A stretch of 7,345 bases of DNA from Nitriliruptoraceae bacterium (lineage in GTDB: Bacteria; Actinomycetota; Nitriliruptoria; Nitriliruptorales; Nitriliruptoraceae), in contig PWEU01000394.1 in assembly GCA_003554005.1 (NCBI GenBank), positions 1 to 7,345 on the forward strand, written 5' to 3'. Position 1 is the first letter of the stretch, and the number at the start of each line of letters is the position of its first letter. The position numbers were made by a program, and so were the translations under genes. The notes below the pieces were generated by a model. The model did not search any database, was not told where the DNA came from, and worked only from the letters and a program-made list of their open reading frames with translations. Shown here piece by piece: positions 5,549-7,345 of this stretch.

Positions 5549-6465
5549 TGAGCGTCGCGGGCACGGTCGGTGGCCTCCCAGTCGACGTGGCCACCGGTGT
5601 CGGCCTTGCGTCGGCGTCGAGCTGGCCCACCGTCGTCGCGGGCCGGGACCCGCCGTGCCGTGGTGAGGAAGGCGGTGTGCGCGACCATGCGGTGCGCCGG
5701 TCGCACGGCGAGCCCGTCGACGTCCCAGGGGCGGACCAGCGTCTCGGTGGTGCGGACCTCGGTGAAGCGGCCATCGGCCCAGAGCTCGTCGCTGACCCGC
5801 ATCACCTGGGGTACCCCGGGGGTGTAGGCGCAGACGATCCCCCCGGGCGGGAGTGCCGCGGCGGTGCCGGGGACCGCGAGCCAGGGCTCGAGCAGGTCCA
5901 GCACCACACGGTGGGCCCTGCGGCTGGTCAGCACCTCGACGACGTCGTCGACGATCAGCTCCCAGTTGTCCGGCGCGCCGCCGTGGAACCGCTCGACGTT
6001 CGCGCGGGCGATGCGGGCGTGGTCCTCGCGTCGCTCGACGGACACCACCCGCCCGTCCGCGCCGACCGCGGCCAGCAGCGCCATGGTCAGCGCACCCGAG
6101 CCGGCTCCCGCCTCGATCACCGTGCAGCCGGGGCGGATGTCGGCCATGGCCACGATCATCGCCTGGTCCTTGGGGTAGACCACCTGGGCGCCGCGCCGCA
6201 TCTTCAGGACCACGTCCTCACGCGTGGGCCGCAGCACGACCACCTCCATGGACTTGCTGGTGCGGACCGCGGAGCCCTCCCGACTCCCGATCAGGTCATC
6301 GTGCTCGACCAGCCCGCCGTGGCTGTGCCACTGTGCCCCGGGCTCCAGGTCGACGAGGTAGCGGCGGCCCTTGCGGTCCAGCAGCAGGACCAGTTCACCG
6401 GCCGCCAGGGGGGCGTCGGTGCCGGGGAGCACGGGGCCGACCGGGGTCGATGACGGCTCGGTCAC
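5536..6465 (-). CDS. trmI: tRNA (adenine-58-N1)-methyltransferase TrmI
   Basis: TrmI uses S-adenosylmethionine to make m1A58 in the tRNA T-loop and acts as a tetramer. The 309-residue product has the family's N-terminal beta domain (about 20-90), the YPKDQAMIVAMADI stretch (97-110), SAM-binding motif I EAGAGSG (118-124), an acidic post-motif residue in SVERRED (142-148) and the VLDLLEPW strand (188-195), comparable to the catalytic-site strand of M. tuberculosis Rv2118c. A basic, disordered-looking tail with an Arg-rich cluster (283-287) follows and may contact tRNA. It is longer than Rv2118c (280 residues), through extra residues at both ends. The start is GTG 6465, within a GTGA overlap with the upstream thiolase stop; the frame continues open upstream, but that portion translates to out-of-frame thiolase sequence. 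In mycobacteria trmI also lies next to the proteasome genes, so the neighbourhood is conserved. Confidence 0.94.
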   Translation of the reverse strand: MTEPSSTPVGPVLPGTDAPLAAGELVLLLDRKGRRYLVDLEPGAQWHSHGGLVEHDDLIGSREGSAVRTSKSMEVVVLRPTREDVVLKMRRGAQVVYPKDQAMIVAMADIRPGCTVIEAGAGSGALTMALLAAVGADGRVVSVERREDHARIARANVERFHGGAPDNWELIVDDVVEVLTSRRAHRVVLDLLEPWLAVPGTAAALPPGGIVCAYTPGVPQVMRVSDELWADGRFTEVRTTETLVRPWDVDGLAVRPAHRMVAHTAFLTTARRVPARDDGGPARRRRKADTGGHVDWEATDRARDAHASD

Positions 6466-7345
6466 CGCGGCACCGCGGTGGCGTCGGTGGCGGACCGGGG
6501 CTGGGTCGGCGCCGCCATCGGCAGCGCCGCCAGGATCAGCTCGCGCTGGCGGCAGAAGGCGCACAAGCGCCCGGTCGTCGGCATGCCGCAACCGGTGCAC
6601 TCCCCCACCTCGACCTGTTCCTCGGCGACCGGATCGACCAGCCGCTGCTGTCGCTCGTAGAAGCCGAACAGGAACTGGGCCTTCAACCCCGGCGAGGCGT
6701 GCTCCAGCAGGTCGAAGGCCGCCTTCAGTTCCTGGCCCGTGTTGCCGTCCACCAGCGGGCACTCCTCCACCACGTAGTCGATCCCACGGACCACGCAGTA
6801 GGCGGCGGTCTCGCGCTCCGACAGCCGGTAGAGCGGCTTGATCTTGCGGACCTGGTTGGCGCCGGTGGCCGGCAGCACCGGGTGCTGGCGGGCCAGGAAG
6901 GTGTCCTGCCAGCGCAGCACGTTGCCGAGCAGGGTCGCCGCCTCGTCGTCGAGGTTGTGGCCGGTGACCACCACGTCGTAGCCGTGCTCCACGGCCACCC
7001 GGTTGAAGGCGTAGCGCTTCGACAGCCCGCAGACCCCACAGGTCGAGCGGCCGGCCGCGCTCGCCCCGACGGGGGTGGTGTAGCCGTAGGTCTCGGCCAG
7101 GTCGACGACGTGGAGGTGGAGGTCGCGTTCGGCGGCGAAGCGCTCGCACACCTGCTGGCTGCGCTGGGAGTAGCCGCCGATACCGAGCCCGACGTACAGC
7201 CCGTCGACGCGGTAGCCCATGGTGATCAGGGCGTCCCACAGCGCGAGCGAGTCCTTGCCACCCGACACCGCGATCAGTAGCCGGTCGGTGTAGGAGCACA
7301 TCCGCTCGCCGTGGGGGCGTCCCGGCGGGTGATCGATCGCCTTGC
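6462..7345 (-). CDS. ttuA: TtuA/TtcA-family tRNA 2-thiolation enzyme (5' end beyond window)
   Basis: A PP-loop enzyme that adenylates a tRNA pyrimidine and replaces oxygen-2 with sulfur. Counting from the internal ATG at 7301, it shows the ATP-binding SGGKDS (13-18), CGVC (Cys88, Cys91) and EECP (Cys181), the three Cys that hold a 4Fe-4S cluster in TtuA, TGHNLDDEAATLL (113-125), and a C-terminal zinc-finger pair CTGC/CAFC (Cys235, 238, 247, 250). That zinc finger separates it from the E. coli TtcA type, which acts on C32. TtuA of Thermus makes 2-thio-m5U54 with sulfur from the ubiquitin-like TtuB; the position modified here is inferred. The frame is open from ATG 7301 to the window edge, and the upstream codons (KAIDHPPG and so on) fit the family's conserved lead into the PP-loop, so 7301 is not the true start; an N-terminal zinc finger is expected off the edge. 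The stop overlaps trmI by 4 nt. Confidence 0.9.
   Translation of the reverse strand, partial: KAIDHPPGRPHGERMCSYTDRLLIAVSGGKDSLALWDALITMGYRVDGLYVGLGIGGYSQRSQQVCERFAAERDLHLHVVDLAETYGYTTPVGASAAGRSTCGVCGLSKRYAFNRVAVEHGYDVVVTGHNLDDEAATLLGNVLRWQDTFLARQHPVLPATGANQVRKIKPLYRLSERETAAYCVVRGIDYVVEECPLVDGNTGQELKAAFDLLEHASPGLKAQFLFGFYERQQRLVDPVAEEQVEVGECTGCGMPTTGRLCAFCRQRELILAALPMAAPTQPRSATDATAVPR

Noticed and set aside
5536..7299. A single 587-residue minus-strand protein
   Set aside because: Only the last 309 residues are TrmI; the upstream portion is the thiolase gene read in a wrong frame, rich in Arg and Pro with no conserved motif. It is not a fusion.
7299..7301. ATG at 7301 as the start of the thiolase gene
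   Set aside because: The frame stays open to the window edge with family-like residues, and the ATG lies only 12 residues before the PP-loop, leaving no room for the family's N-terminal zinc finger.
1..7345. CRISPR arrays, tRNA or rRNA genes, insertion sequences
   Set aside because: No spaced short direct repeats, no tRNA-like cloverleaf and no transposase motif were seen by eye; the only tandem repeats are inside the deacetylase coding sequence.

Overview
The window is very GC-rich, uses GTG starts freely and carries a Pup-proteasome gene set, which points to an actinobacterium (Actinomycetota). The proteins differ enough from mycobacterial ones that a deep or non-mycobacterial lineage seems likely, but genus cannot be read from the sequence. 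Five of the seven genes lie on the minus strand, so they are transcribed from right to left.

Right part (5536-7345, minus): the 3' portion of a TtuA-type tRNA 2-thiolation enzyme, whose 5' end is beyond the window, overlaps the start of trmI (tRNA m1A58 methyltransferase) by 4 nt. Both families modify the tRNA T-loop, so this looks like a coupled tRNA-modification unit.

Middle (1755-5535): a 458-bp gap holds one possible 52-residue membrane protein on the plus strand, two short dyads and candidate promoters. It is followed by arc/mpa (proteasomal AAA+ ATPase) and dop (deamidase/depupylase of Pup), which also overlap by 4 nt. The ATPase ends in the GQYL tail that docks on a 20S proteasome, so prcBA is expected nearby, most likely just left of the window.

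Left part (1-1729): a secreted polysaccharide deacetylase with four C-terminal DWNGDGRD-type repeats runs on the plus strand, convergent with dop and divergent from pup. It separates pup (1-185, minus, only the last codons missing) from dop. The 215-bp gap between pup and the deacetylase contains a candidate promoter for each gene and a perfect 15-bp inverted repeat. Hairpins without a T-tract mark both convergent gene ends.

Together, Arc, Dop and Pup form the substrate-tagging and unfolding side of the actinobacterial proteasome: Dop matures Pup and removes it from substrates, and Arc recognises pupylated proteins and feeds them to the 20S core. The ligase PafA and the core subunits PrcA/PrcB are not in the window. 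The known systems explain most of the sequence; no wholly new system is evident. The least ordinary points are the deacetylase inside the pup-dop interval, its near-identical repeats, the small membrane ORF facing away from arc, and the TtuA-TrmI pairing.
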